This document shows positions 36,591 to 45,136 of a DNA stretch of 64,000 nucleotides, in pieces. Origin of the DNA: JBGVSA01 sp041807905 (GTDB taxonomy: Bacteria; Pseudomonadota; Gammaproteobacteria; Burkholderiales; Rhodocyclaceae); assembly GCF_041807905.1 (NCBI RefSeq), contig NZ_JBGVSA010000010.1, positions 98,565 to 162,564 of the forward strand. Direction: 5' to 3'. Position numbers and translations under genes: made by a program. How positions within the stretch are numbered: the first letter of the stretch is position 1; each line of letters opens with the position of its first letter. The notes below the pieces were generated by a model that had not been told where the DNA came from, ran no database searches, and saw only the letters and a program-made list of their open reading frames with translations.

Positions 36591-36619
36591 CCGGGCGCCC
36601 GCCCGGGCCGCTGGCGTGT

Positions 36620-37270
36620 TTATCGCTTCAATCGCACGGCGCCCGTACGGGCGCCGTTGTGTTTCCACAGGGCCAGCAGGCCGACCCACACCAGAGCCAA
36701 TGCGGTCGGCTCCGGTACGGCGAGGAAAGGCGACACCGAGAACAGCATGCGGATTTCGGTTATGCCGCGGTCGCCGACGTTACCCGTCGAAAACAGGATG
36801 CCGAGACCGAAATCTCCGTTCCATGGTGAGCCGAAGTACTCGGGGAAGAACGCTGCCAGATTGCCCGTCTGGAGCGTTTGTCCTTCGTCGGTGATGAACT
36901 GTATGCGCGCGTCGTCGAGGCGAAAGGCGCTGGTCAGATCGAGCCCATCGCCCGCGATCCCCATGCCCAGCAGACTGACGTCGGCCGCGCCGGGGAAAAT
37001 ATCACCCCGCGACGTAAGCGCCAGTGTGATCAGCCAATTGCCGCTGCCCAGGTCGGTCTGACTCTCGTTGAGCGCCAGATCAAGCCCGTTGCGCAGGAAT
37101 GCGGTCGGCAGACCATCGAAGGTCGCGGCGACCGACATGACGTTGGCCACCGCATTGGCGCCGATGTAATAGGTGTATTGGGTGCCCGGCGTAACCGCCA
37201 CGGCGTGGGCACCATTGGTCAGGCCAGTTGTGATCAGCAGCGCGAATACCGCACGCAGCAGGATTCTCAT
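36620..37270 (-). CDS. PEP-CTERM sorting-domain protein
   Basis: A 216-residue exported protein. The signal peptide (MRILLRAVFALLITTGL, cleaved near GAHA) and the C-terminus VPEPTALALVWVGLLALWK followed by a basic tail form a PEP-CTERM tripartite sorting signal, recognised by an exosortase. The body is a beta-rich region without a recognised catalytic motif. ATG 37270 follows GGGAGA. It converges with the pyr operon. The final codons contain a perfect palindrome that may also act as the terminator for pyrX. Function unknown; related proteins often belong to extracellular-matrix production. Confidence 0.85.
   Translation of the reverse strand: MRILLRAVFALLITTGLTNGAHAVAVTPGTQYTYYIGANAVANVMSVAATFDGLPTAFLRNGLDLALNESQTDLGSGNWLITLALTSRGDIFPGAADVSLLGMGIAGDGLDLTSAFRLDDARIQFITDEGQTLQTGNLAAFFPEYFGSPWNGDFGLGILFSTGNVGDRGITEIRMLFSVSPFLAVPEPTALALVWVGLLALWKHNGARTGAVRLKR
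36636..36657 (+). terminator. 22-bp perfect palindrome, probable pyr operon terminator
   Basis: ACGGCGCCCGT is followed directly by its reverse complement, then by a T/G-rich stretch (TGTGTTT) on the plus strand. It lies 45 bp after the pyrX stop and inside the last codons of the convergent PEP-CTERM gene. Confidence 0.55.
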
Positions 37271-37734
37271 ATCGGCATCTCCCAGCGATGAAGGGACGGC
37301 GCACCGGATACAGCATCCGTGCCGATGCGCGATTTTCAATCGAAACAGATAGTTAGTGGAGTGTCGGCCGGCTCGATGTAAAGCCGCTCGACACGGCGCC
37401 GCGCGTCTCCGCCCAAAGGCGCCGGTGGCTCATGCACCCGGCATGGGGTCGCGCGCGCGTCTGTGTGCGGCGCCTCGTCTGGCGTGCGATAGCCAACACA
37501 TCGCTAAACGATAGTCGTTGATTAGCCGCAATGTTCTTGCTGGTATTCGGCCGCCTGTGGCACCATTTCGACGCTTGGTGAGGCTCGCCGCACATAAGCG
37601 TCGGCAGAGCAGCCGCAGGGTGTCGGTACAGAGAGGGACACCTGCGGATCAATAAAAACGAAACACGTAGAAGTCCTCGTTGCGACGAGATGTGCTTCAC
37701 CTCGTCGCCGCGGGCTATCCCGGGTGGCAGAGAC
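37271..37734. other. divergent promoter region before the cta operon
   Basis: About 460 bp between the PEP-CTERM gene and ctaC. It must hold the promoter of the oxidase operon. A small hairpin CTCGT-TGCG-ACGAG lies at about 37675-37688. The minus-strand frame 37353-37859 overlaps ctaC antisense and is rejected. No clear regulator site was found. Confidence 0.4.
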
Positions 37735-38904
37735 ATGAGAACGATGGCAGCACGCGCAGCATTTTTTGCGCTGGGCATCCTTGGCGCCCAGGCAAGTCTG
37801 GCGGAAACCGGTGCGACGACGAACAGTCGCTTCAACCTGCAGCAACCGGTGACCCACATCGCAGAGCAGATCTACAACATGCACACGTTCATGTTGATCA
37901 TCTGCCTCTTGATCTTCATCGCCGTGTTCGGCGTGATGTTCTATTCGGTGTATGCCCACCGCAAGTCGAAAGGCGCGGTGGCCGCCCAGTTCCACGAAAA
38001 CACCACCGTCGAGATCGCCTGGACGATCGTGCCGGTGCTGATCCTGCTCGGCATGGCGTGGCCCGCCACCAAGACCGTGCTGGCGATGAAGGACACCTCC
38101 AACTCCGACATCACCATCAAGGCCACCGGCTACCAGTGGAAGTGGAGCTACGACTACATCAAGGGTGAAGGCGCAGGCATCCACTTCTTTTCGACGCTGT
38201 CCACGCCACGTGCGCAGATCGACCGCGGCGAATGGAAGGGCGACAACTACCTGCTCGAAGTCGACAATCCGCTGGTCGTGCCGGTGGGCAAGAAGGTGCG
38301 CATCCTCACCACCGCGCAGGACGTCATCCACTCGTGGTGGGTGCCGGCCTTTGGCGTCAAGCAGGACGCCATTCCCGGCTTCATCCGCGACACCTGGTTC
38401 CGCGCCGACCGCGAAGGCATCTTCCGCGGCAACTGCGCCGAACTGTGCGGCAAGGACCACGGCTTCATGCCGATCGAAGTGCACGTACTGTCCGAATCGA
38501 AGTATCGCGAATGGGTGGCCGGGCAGATGGCCGCTGCCGGCGCCGCAGCGTCGGCCCCGATCGCTGCGCCCGCACAGGTGCAGGCCGCAGCGCTGCCGGC
38601 CAGCGTCTACTTCGACAGCAGCAAGGATCGTCTCGACGACGCCGGCAAGGCAGCGATCCGCGTGGCCGCCGACTGGCTTGCCGCCAACGCCGATGCCCGC
38701 GTGACCATCACCGGCTACACCGACAAGACCGGCCGTCTCGACAAGAACCAGGAGCTGGCCAAGAACCGCGCTGTGGCCGTGCGCGACACCCTCGTCGCCG
38801 ATGGCGTGGCGGAGAACCGCATCGTCATGCAGCCGCCCGCACTGGTGACCGAAGGAGGCGACGGCCGGGCCGGCCGCCGCGTGGAAATCAAGACGGCGCA
38901 ATAA
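37735..38904 (+). CDS. ctaC: cytochrome c oxidase subunit II with C-terminal OmpA-like domain
   Basis: A 389-residue inner-membrane subunit. Signal peptide about 1-24, two membrane helices (about 45-70 and 90-110), then the periplasmic cupredoxin with the CuA site: HSWWVPAFGVKQDAIPG and CAELCGKDHGFM. After an Ala/Pro linker, residues about 285-389 form an OmpA-like fold with VYFDSSKDRLDDAG and TGYTDKTGRLDKNQELAKNR, a peptidoglycan-binding pattern. This replaces the cytochrome c domain found in many caa3 subunits. CtaC receives electrons from cytochrome c. ATG 37735 is chosen to give the signal peptide; an upstream ATG 15 codons earlier is possible. Confidence 0.94.
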   Translation: MRTMAARAAFFALGILGAQASLAETGATTNSRFNLQQPVTHIAEQIYNMHTFMLIICLLIFIAVFGVMFYSVYAHRKSKGAVAAQFHENTTVEIAWTIVPVLILLGMAWPATKTVLAMKDTSNSDITIKATGYQWKWSYDYIKGEGAGIHFFSTLSTPRAQIDRGEWKGDNYLLEVDNPLVVPVGKKVRILTTAQDVIHSWWVPAFGVKQDAIPGFIRDTWFRADREGIFRGNCAELCGKDHGFMPIEVHVLSESKYREWVAGQMAAAGAAASAPIAAPAQVQAAALPASVYFDSSKDRLDDAGKAAIRVAADWLAANADARVTITGYTDKTGRLDKNQELAKNRAVAVRDTLVADGVAENRIVMQPPALVTEGGDGRAGRRVEIKTAQ

Positions 38905-38984
38905 GCACCGCTACCCAAGATTGATCGGCGCGAGCGGTGTGAGCCCGACTCGCGCGGCACACGGAATCCGACAGGAGTTGAGAC

Positions 38985-40610
38985 ATGAGCGCCGTTACCC
39001 CTGAAGCGACCCTGGGACACGAGCACGCGCACGACCACGAACATCATTACGCCCCCTCCGGGCTGATGCGCTGGATCACTACCACCAACCACAAGGACAT
39101 CGGCACGATGTACCTGGTGTTCAGCTTCATCATGTTCCTCTCGGGGGGCGTGATGGCGCTGACGATCCGTAGCGAACTCTTCCAGCCTGGCCTGCAACTG
39201 GTGCATCCGGAATTCTTCAACCAGCTCACCACCATGCACGGGCTGGTGATGGTGTTCGGCGCGATCATGCCGGCCTTCGTCGGCTTCGCGAACTGGATGC
39301 TGCCGCTGATGCTGGGTGCATCCGACATGGCCTTCGCGCGCATGAACAACTGGAGCTTCTGGCTGCTGCCGCCGGCGGCGATCCTGCTCATCGGCTCGTT
39401 CTTCGTGCCGGGCGGGGCGACCGCCGCGGGCTGGACGCTCTACGCGCCGCTGTCGGTGCAGATGGGCATGGGCATGGACATGGCGATCTTCGCCATCCAC
39501 ATCATGGGCGCATCCTCCATCATGGGCGCCATCAACATCGTGGTGACGATCCTGAACATGCGTGCGCCGGGCATGACGCTCATGCGCATGCCGATGTTCG
39601 CCTGGACCTGGCTGATCACCGCCTATCTGTTGATCGCCGTGATGCCGGTGCTCGCCGGTGCGGTGACGATGGTGCTGACCGACCGCCACTTCGGCACGAG
39701 TTTCTTCTCGGCCGCAGGCGGTGGCGACCCCGTGCTGTACCAGCACGTGTTCTGGTTCTTCGGGCACCCCGAGGTGTACATCATGATTCTGCCGGCCTTC
39801 GGGATCGTCTCGCAGATCATCCCCACCTTCGCGCGCAAGCCGCTCTTTGGCTATGCGTCGATGGTGTACGCCACGGCATCGATCGCCATCCTGTCGTTTG
39901 TGGTGTGGGCGCACCACATGTTCGTCACCGGCATGCCGGCGCCGACGCAGTTGTTCTTCATGTACGCCACCATGCTGATCGCCGTGCCCACGGGGGTGAA
40001 GGTGTTCAACTGGATCGCCACCATGTGGCGCGGTTCGATGACCTTCGAGACGCCGATGCTGTTCGCCGTTGGCTTCATCTTCGTCTTCACCATGGGTGGA
40101 TTCACCGGCCTGATGTGCGCCATCGCGCCGGCCGACATCCAGTACCAGGACACTTACTTCGTGGTGGCGCACTTCCACTACGTGCTGGTGGCGGGTTCTT
40201 TGTTCGCGCTGTTCGCCGGCACGTACTACTGGATTCCGAAGTGGACTGGCCACATGTACGACGAAAAGCTCGGCCGCTGGCACTTCTGGGCGTCGATCAT
40301 TTTCTTCAACATCACCTTCTTCCCGATGCACTTCCTCGGGCTGGCCGGCATGCCGCGTCGCGTGCCCGACTACAACCCGGTATTCACGGACTTCAACGAG
40401 ATCGCCACCATCGGCGCCTTCGGCTTCGGGCTGTCGCAGGTGTTCTTCCTGTACATCGTGATCAAGTGCATCCGTGGCGGCGAGAAGGCCGCAGCCAGTC
40501 CCTGGGAAGGCGCGCAAGGACTGGAATGGACGGTGCCCTCGCCGGCGCCGCATCACACCTTCGAGACGCCGCCGACCTTCGACCCGGTCGCGCACGGCGC
40601 GCATCACTGA
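38985..40610 (+). CDS. ctaD: cytochrome c oxidase subunit I (aa3 type)
   Basis: A 541-residue membrane protein with twelve spans carrying haem a, haem a3 and CuB. WFFGHPEVYIMILPAFGI holds the CuB histidine and the cross-linked tyrosine; VWAHHMFVTG supplies the CuB His-His pair; VVAHFHYVLV gives haem ligands. GHPEVY with the Glu marks an A-type oxidase. A His-rich N-terminus (GHEHAHDHEHHY) precedes the first helix. It is the catalytic core of the terminal oxidase encoded here, 80 bp after ctaC. Confidence 0.98.
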   Translation: MSAVTPEATLGHEHAHDHEHHYAPSGLMRWITTTNHKDIGTMYLVFSFIMFLSGGVMALTIRSELFQPGLQLVHPEFFNQLTTMHGLVMVFGAIMPAFVGFANWMLPLMLGASDMAFARMNNWSFWLLPPAAILLIGSFFVPGGATAAGWTLYAPLSVQMGMGMDMAIFAIHIMGASSIMGAINIVVTILNMRAPGMTLMRMPMFAWTWLITAYLLIAVMPVLAGAVTMVLTDRHFGTSFFSAAGGGDPVLYQHVFWFFGHPEVYIMILPAFGIVSQIIPTFARKPLFGYASMVYATASIAILSFVVWAHHMFVTGMPAPTQLFFMYATMLIAVPTGVKVFNWIATMWRGSMTFETPMLFAVGFIFVFTMGGFTGLMCAIAPADIQYQDTYFVVAHFHYVLVAGSLFALFAGTYYWIPKWTGHMYDEKLGRWHFWASIIFFNITFFPMHFLGLAGMPRRVPDYNPVFTDFNEIATIGAFGFGLSQVFFLYIVIKCIRGGEKAAASPWEGAQGLEWTVPSPAPHHTFETPPTFDPVAHGAHH

Positions 40611-40633
40611 ACGACATGATGGAGGCCTGCAGC

Positions 40634-40741
40634 ATGGCACCCAATCGCGCCCGCAACATCCGCATGCTGGTGATCCTCGCCAGCATCGCGCTGGCGTTCT
40701 TCGTCGGCATCATCGTCAAGATCGCGCTGTTCGGGCAGTGA
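40634..40741 (+). CDS. cytochrome oxidase small assembly/membrane protein (35 aa)
   Basis: A 35-residue single-span protein: basic start MAPNRARNIRM, then a hydrophobic helix ending VKIALFGQ. GGAGG at 40620-40624, nine bases upstream, decides ATG 40634 over two earlier in-frame ATGs. Its place between ctaD and ctaG fits the small oxidase-assembly protein often found there in Burkholderiales. ctaG begins 4 bp after it. Confidence 0.75.
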   Translation: MAPNRARNIRMLVILASIALAFFVGIIVKIALFGQ

Positions 40742-40745
40742 CGCC

Positions 40746-41297
40746 ATGGTCGACGAACGCGCCGCCGAAAACCGTCGCCTGCTCCGCCGCCTGGTCATCG
40801 CGGCCATCGGCATGTTCGGCTTCGGCTTCGCGCTGGTGCCGTTCTACAAACAGATCTGCGAGATCGCCGGCATCAATCGCCTGGATAGCGCCGACGAGGT
40901 GCGCAACACACAGGTGGACGACTCGCGCATCGTGACGGTGGAGTTCGACGCCAACACGCATGACATGCCGTGGCGCTTCAAGCCGCTCAAGACCAGCATG
41001 ACGCTGCATCCGGGCCAACTGGTGCGCGTCGACTACGAAGTGGAAAACACGCTCGATCGCCCGGTCACCGGGCAGGCCGTGCCAAGTTACGGGCCGCAGG
41101 TGGCGGGCCTGCACTTCAAGAAACTCGACTGCTTCTGCTTTACCCAGCAGACGCTGGCGCCGCGCGAGAAGCGCGTCATGCCGGTGGTGTTCACCATCGA
41201 TCGCGCCCTGCCGGGCGAGGTGAACACGGTGACGCTGTCGTACACCTTCTTCGAGGTCGCGGGCACGGCCGGCGCAGCAAAGGGGCGCGAAGGATGA
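40746..41297 (+). CDS. ctaG: cytochrome c oxidase assembly protein CtaG/Cox11
   Basis: A 183-residue protein with one N-terminal membrane helix and a periplasmic immunoglobulin-like domain. LDCFCFTQQTLAP contains the copper-binding CFCF motif of Cox11, which delivers CuB to subunit I. GFALVPFYKQICEIAGI is also conserved. The end overlaps the next gene by 4 bp (ATGA). Confidence 0.95.
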   Translation: MVDERAAENRRLLRRLVIAAIGMFGFGFALVPFYKQICEIAGINRLDSADEVRNTQVDDSRIVTVEFDANTHDMPWRFKPLKTSMTLHPGQLVRVDYEVENTLDRPVTGQAVPSYGPQVAGLHFKKLDCFCFTQQTLAPREKRVMPVVFTIDRALPGEVNTVTLSYTFFEVAGTAGAAKGREG

Positions 41298-41509
41298 GCG
41301 AGCAGCACGACAGACCGCCGGGCCTGCTGGCGACGATCCGCGCCGTGCTGTGGTCGTTCGCCGGCATCCGCCGCAAGAGCGACTACCAGCGCGACGCGGC
41401 GCAACTGAAGCCGCTGCACGTGATCATCGCCGGCATCGTCGGCGGCGTGGTGTTCGTGCTGGTGATCGTGGCGGTGGTCAAGCTGGTGGTGATGAACGCG
41501 GCCTCGTAA
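41294..41509 (+). CDS. DUF2970 small membrane protein
   Basis: A 71-residue protein. The N-terminal part GLLATIRAVLWSFAGIRRKS and the single C-terminal membrane helix match the DUF2970 family found in cytochrome oxidase operons of betaproteobacteria. Function unknown, probably in oxidase assembly. It overlaps ctaG by 4 bp, and ctaE follows after 54 bp. Confidence 0.85.
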   Translation: MSEQHDRPPGLLATIRAVLWSFAGIRRKSDYQRDAAQLKPLHVIIAGIVGGVVFVLVIVAVVKLVVMNAAS

Positions 41510-41563
41510 CGTCGCGGCAATGACAAAAACATAAGCACTGACGAGAGACACAGAGGGATCAGC

Positions 41564-42412
41564 ATGAGCCAGACAGTCGAAAAGTACTTCGTACCCGCAC
41601 CGTCGCGCTATCCGATCTTCGGATCGATCGCGCTGCTGCTGCTCGGCAGCGGCGCGGCCATGTGGATGAACAAGGTCGACCACGGCCCGGCGCTCGTCGT
41701 GCTCGGTTTCGCGGTGCTGCTCTACATGCTCTTCGGCTGGTTCGGGCAGGTCATCCACGAATCGCAATCGGGCAAGTACGGCAAGCAGGTCGACCGCGCC
41801 TTCCGCTGGAGCATGGGCTGGTTCATCTTCTCGGAAGTGATGTTCTTCGCAGCCTTCTTCGGCGTGCTGTTCTATGTGCGGGTGATCTCGGTGCCTGACC
41901 TCGGAACCGAACTGCAGCACCTGTTCTGGCCGGGCTACGAGGCCGCGTGGCCGACCGCCGGTCCCTATAACAGGGGCGAAGAATTCCTCCAGATGGGTTG
42001 GTTCGGCCTGCCGCTGATCAACACCGCGCTGCTGGTGACATCGGCCGTGACGCTGACCATCGCGCACTGGGGCATCAAGAAGAACTCGCGCGCGCAGACC
42101 AATATCTTTCTGGCGCTGACGATCGTGCTCGGGGTCATCTTCCTCGCCTGCCAGGCCTTCGAATATCACCACGCCTATGCCGAGGGGCTCAAGCTCACCA
42201 CCGGCGTGTACGGCTCGACATTCTTCATGATGACCGGCTTCCACGGTCTGCATGTGACCATCGGCGCCATCATGCTGACCGTGATGCTGGTGCGTTCGTT
42301 GCGCGGGCACTTCACGGCCGAGCATCACTTCGGCTTCGAAGCTGCCGCGTGGTACTGGCACTTCGTGGATTACGTGTGGCTGCTGCTGTTCGTGGTGGTC
42401 TACATCCTGTGA
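41564..42412 (+). CDS. ctaE: cytochrome c oxidase subunit III
   Basis: A 282-residue integral membrane protein with about seven spans. SMGWFIFSEVMFFAAFFGV, TGFHGLHVTIGAIMLTVML and WYWHFVDYVWLLLFVVVY are standard subunit III segments. It stabilises the oxidase core and completes ctaC-ctaD-ctaG-ctaE. A perfect 8-bp hairpin lies just downstream. Confidence 0.97.
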   Translation: MSQTVEKYFVPAPSRYPIFGSIALLLLGSGAAMWMNKVDHGPALVVLGFAVLLYMLFGWFGQVIHESQSGKYGKQVDRAFRWSMGWFIFSEVMFFAAFFGVLFYVRVISVPDLGTELQHLFWPGYEAAWPTAGPYNRGEEFLQMGWFGLPLINTALLVTSAVTLTIAHWGIKKNSRAQTNIFLALTIVLGVIFLACQAFEYHHAYAEGLKLTTGVYGSTFFMMTGFHGLHVTIGAIMLTVMLVRSLRGHFTAEHHFGFEAAAWYWHFVDYVWLLLFVVVYIL

Positions 42413-42424
42413 TGCAGTATCCGG

Positions 42425-42444
42425 CTGTCGCCCCATGGCGACAG
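42425..42444. terminator. hairpin after ctaE
   Basis: CTGTCGCC (42425-42432) pairs perfectly with GGCGACAG (42437-42444) around CCAT, 13 bp after the ctaE stop and between convergent genes. There is no T-run, so it may be a transcript-end stabiliser rather than a classical terminator. Confidence 0.45.
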
Positions 42445-42529
42445 TCAGGACAGGCGGAGGGCCGATAGGAACTGCCTAATCGGCCGATAAATGGATTCTT
42501 GGGAGCAAAGCGGGCCTCATCTGAGATAA

Positions 42530-42733
42530 TCAGCGCCCCAGCAGATGGCCATGTATCCAACCCATGCGGTAGGCCACCGCCACCAAGATGAAAAGCACCA
42601 CCGACAGACCGACGCGCCACGTAAGCGCTCGCACGGTGCGTGTGCCTTCTCCCTTGTCGCGAATGAGATAGACGAGCCCGGACGCCAGGCTGATGAAGAT
42701 GGCGACCAGCAGGGCAATGACGACGTAGCGCAT
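42530..42733 (-). CDS. twin transmembrane protein (DUF2909)
   Basis: A 67-residue protein with two hydrophobic helices (MRYVVIALLVAIFISLASGL and VGLSVVLFILVAVAYRMGWI) separated by the basic loop RDKGEGTRTVRAL, matching the DUF2909 twin-TM family found in oxidase loci. The ATG at 42733 gives exactly this; the frame stays open far upstream into SURF1 antisense, which is not coding. It sits divergently from SURF1, with 75 bp between starts. Confidence 0.85.
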   Translation of the reverse strand: MRYVVIALLVAIFISLASGLVYLIRDKGEGTRTVRALTWRVGLSVVLFILVAVAYRMGWIHGHLLGR

Positions 42734-42808
42734 GTCAGCAAGGCGCGGAATGAACGGGATGCGAGAGTGTAGTCCGATGTGGCGCACACACGCACGTGGA
42801 ATACCTGT

Positions 42809-43528
42809 ATGCGCATCCGCCGTGTAATACCGCTCGCCGCAGGCTTTGTCCTGGCGCTGCTGTGCGTCAGGCTCGGTGTATGGCAATTGCATCGCGCAGC
42901 CGAAAAGACCGCTTTGCAGGCCCGCTTCGACGCCGCCGGATTGCCGCTCGCCGTCGATCGCGCCGGCGATGTTGCGCCATGGCAGCGCGTCGGATTGCGT
43001 GGCACGTGGATGAACGCGCGCACGGTGTACCTCGACAACCGCGTACGCGATCAGGTCGCCGGCTTCGACGTGCTCACACCGTTGTTGCTCGATCATGGCA
43101 AGGGCATCGTCATTGTCGATCGCGGCTGGATTGCGGGTGGCGCGGATCGCAGGCAATTGCCGGTCGTGCCCGCGCCCGATGGCGAAGTCGTCATCACCGG
43201 GCTCGGCATGGAGCCGGCGCATGGATTCTCGCTGGGAGAGTCGAAAGACGAGCCGCGCGTGTGGCAACGCATCGATCCGGCGCGCGCCGCGCAGGAGATC
43301 GGTCAGCCCGTGGCACGCGTGTATGTGCGGCAGGAAAGCGCGGCAGGCGATGGCCTTGTGCGCGATTGGCCGCGACCGGATTTCGGCATCGACACACATC
43401 GCGGTTATGCCTTCCAGTGGTTCGCTTTCGCGACGGTGCTGGTCGGGCTGACGGCGTGGTTCGGATGGAAGACAGTACGCAAGAGCCTGTTCAGAACGGG
43501 CTCTATCGGGAGTAGCAGGCAGACATGA
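42809..43528 (+). CDS. SURF1 family oxidase assembly protein
   Basis: A 239-residue membrane protein with one helix at each end and a periplasmic domain between. LGVWQLHRAAEKTAL, GTWMNARTVYLDNR, IVIVDRGWIAGG and GYAFQWFAFATVL are the SURF1 signatures. SURF1 helps insert haem a into subunit I. ATG 42809 is the likely start; an ATG ten codons earlier is possible. It overlaps the next gene by 4 bp. Confidence 0.93.
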   Translation: MRIRRVIPLAAGFVLALLCVRLGVWQLHRAAEKTALQARFDAAGLPLAVDRAGDVAPWQRVGLRGTWMNARTVYLDNRVRDQVAGFDVLTPLLLDHGKGIVIVDRGWIAGGADRRQLPVVPAPDGEVVITGLGMEPAHGFSLGESKDEPRVWQRIDPARAAQEIGQPVARVYVRQESAAGDGLVRDWPRPDFGIDTHRGYAFQWFAFATVLVGLTAWFGWKTVRKSLFRTGSIGSSRQT

Positions 43529-44079
43529 CCATCGCAACGATGCATAACACCACAGTCGAAGCGCGCCGCAGGACGGGGCGCCGCACGCTGTGGTTGATCT
43601 TCCTGGTGTGCCTTGCGCCCGTGCTGGCCTCGTACGCGGCTTTCTACCTGTGGCGGCCGCAGGCGCTGGCGAATCAGGGGCAGTTGGTCGAACCGCCGCT
43701 GCCGGTGCAGTGGCCCGCCACGCAGGCGGAAGCCCTGCACGGCAAATGGGTGCTGGTCGTGGCGATGCCGGCGGCCTGCGATGCAGCGTGCGAACAATCC
43801 CTTTATCTCACGCGCCAGGTGCGCACGCTCCAGGCCAAGGAGATGCATCGTGTGGCGCGTGTTGCGGTCGTGGCAGGCGACGACGCAGGCGCGGCATCGC
43901 CCGACACTGAGCTCATTCGCGTTCACGACGCGGCATTGGCGGCGCAGATCGGCATGGGCCGCGTGGCGGTGGTCGACCCGCTCGGCAATCTCGTCCTCCG
44001 CTACAACGAACCCCTCGACGGCAAGGCGCTCAACAAGGATCTGTCGCGCCTGCTGAAGTACTCCAGTCTGGGCAAATGA
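43525..44079 (+). CDS. SCO-like thioredoxin-fold membrane protein
   Basis: A 184-residue protein with one N-terminal membrane helix (TLWLIFLVCLAPVLASYAAF) and a periplasmic domain. WVLVVAMPAACDAACEQSLY has a CxxxC pair at the place where SCO proteins bind copper for the CuA site, and GRVAVVDPLGNLVLRY resembles the end of SCO folds. A conserved distal His was not located with confidence. The position between SURF1 and ctaA supports a role in oxidase copper or thiol handling. ATG 43525 overlaps SURF1 by 4 bp. Confidence 0.75.
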   Translation: MTIATMHNTTVEARRRTGRRTLWLIFLVCLAPVLASYAAFYLWRPQALANQGQLVEPPLPVQWPATQAEALHGKWVLVVAMPAACDAACEQSLYLTRQVRTLQAKEMHRVARVAVVAGDDAGAASPDTELIRVHDAALAAQIGMGRVAVVDPLGNLVLRYNEPLDGKALNKDLSRLLKYSSLGK

Positions 44080-44092
44080 CAGGTTTTTGAAG

Positions 44093-45136
44093 ATGCGCCG
44101 CCTTGCTCTCATCGCACTCTTGCTGACCGCCGTGGTGGTCGTTTTCGGCGCCTACGTGCGCCTCTCGGACGCCGGTCTCGGCTGTCCCGACTGGCCCGGC
44201 TGCTACGGCAAGCTCAGCCCCGCGCACGCCGAAGAAGAAATCGCCGCAAAGCATGCCGCCGATCCGCACGGCTGGGTGTCGATGCCCAAGGCGTGGAAGG
44301 AAATGACCCACCGCTACATCGCCAGCACGCTGGGCCTGCTCATCGTGGCACTGGCGGTCATGGCATGGCGCCGTTGGCGCCGCCAGCGCATCGCGCCCTG
44401 GCTGCCGTTCGCGTTGGTCGCGGTGGTGGTGTTCCAGGGCCTGCTTGGCAAGTGGACCGTGACCCTGCTGCTCAAACCCGCCATCGTCAGTTCGCACCTG
44501 CTGGGCGGTCTGACGGTGCTCGGCCTGCTGACGTGGATCGTGCACGCCGAATCGGGCGTGGCGCGTCGCGCGGTGTCTTCGGGCCGCGCGCTCGCCGCGC
44601 GTATCGGGCTGGTGCTGGTGGTCGCGCAGATCGCGCTCGGTGGCTGGGTGTCGACCAACTATGCGGCGATGGCGTGTACCGATCTGCCGACCTGCAGCGG
44701 GCAATGGGTGCCGCAGGGCATGGACTTCGATCACGGCTTCCACCTGGTGCGCGAGCTGGGCATGACGGCCGATGGCGACCGTCTGCCGTTTGGCGCCTTG
44801 CAGGCAATCCACTGGACGCACCGCGTGGGTGCCGTCGTGGTGGGCGTATTCCTGCTGGGTTTTGCCGCCGCCCTGCTGCGTCGGCGCGGCGAGCGCACGC
44901 TTGGCGCCGTGCTCGCGGCGGCGGTGCTGCTGCAGATTGGGCTGGGTATGGCCAACGTGCTGCTGAGCCTGCCCTTGCCGCTGGCGGTGGCGCACAACGC
45001 GGGCGCCGCGTTGCTGGTCATCGTGATGGTGTCGATCAATTACCGCTTGCGTGCAAGCCCGGTCATCGAGGGCGCACAGCGCTCCGACCACGGCCTCGCC
45101 GCATCGGGTACAGGTTCTGAAGGAGTCCGGGCATGA
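44093..45136 (+). CDS. ctaA: haem A synthase CtaA/Cox15
   Basis: A 347-residue membrane protein with eight spans. VRLSDAGLGCPDWPGCYG and the later CTDLPTCSGQWVP are the cysteine-containing loops, and KEMTHRYIASTLG, VVSSHLLGGL-type (IVSSHLLGG), HWTHRVGAVVV and VAHNAGAALL give the haem-ligand histidines. It oxidises haem O to haem A for ctaD. ATG 44093 is preferred over a TTG two codons earlier. It overlaps ctaB by 4 bp. Confidence 0.95.
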   Translation: MRRLALIALLLTAVVVVFGAYVRLSDAGLGCPDWPGCYGKLSPAHAEEEIAAKHAADPHGWVSMPKAWKEMTHRYIASTLGLLIVALAVMAWRRWRRQRIAPWLPFALVAVVVFQGLLGKWTVTLLLKPAIVSSHLLGGLTVLGLLTWIVHAESGVARRAVSSGRALAARIGLVLVVAQIALGGWVSTNYAAMACTDLPTCSGQWVPQGMDFDHGFHLVRELGMTADGDRLPFGALQAIHWTHRVGAVVVGVFLLGFAAALLRRRGERTLGAVLAAAVLLQIGLGMANVLLSLPLPLAVAHNAGAALLVIVMVSINYRLRASPVIEGAQRSDHGLAASGTGSEGVRA

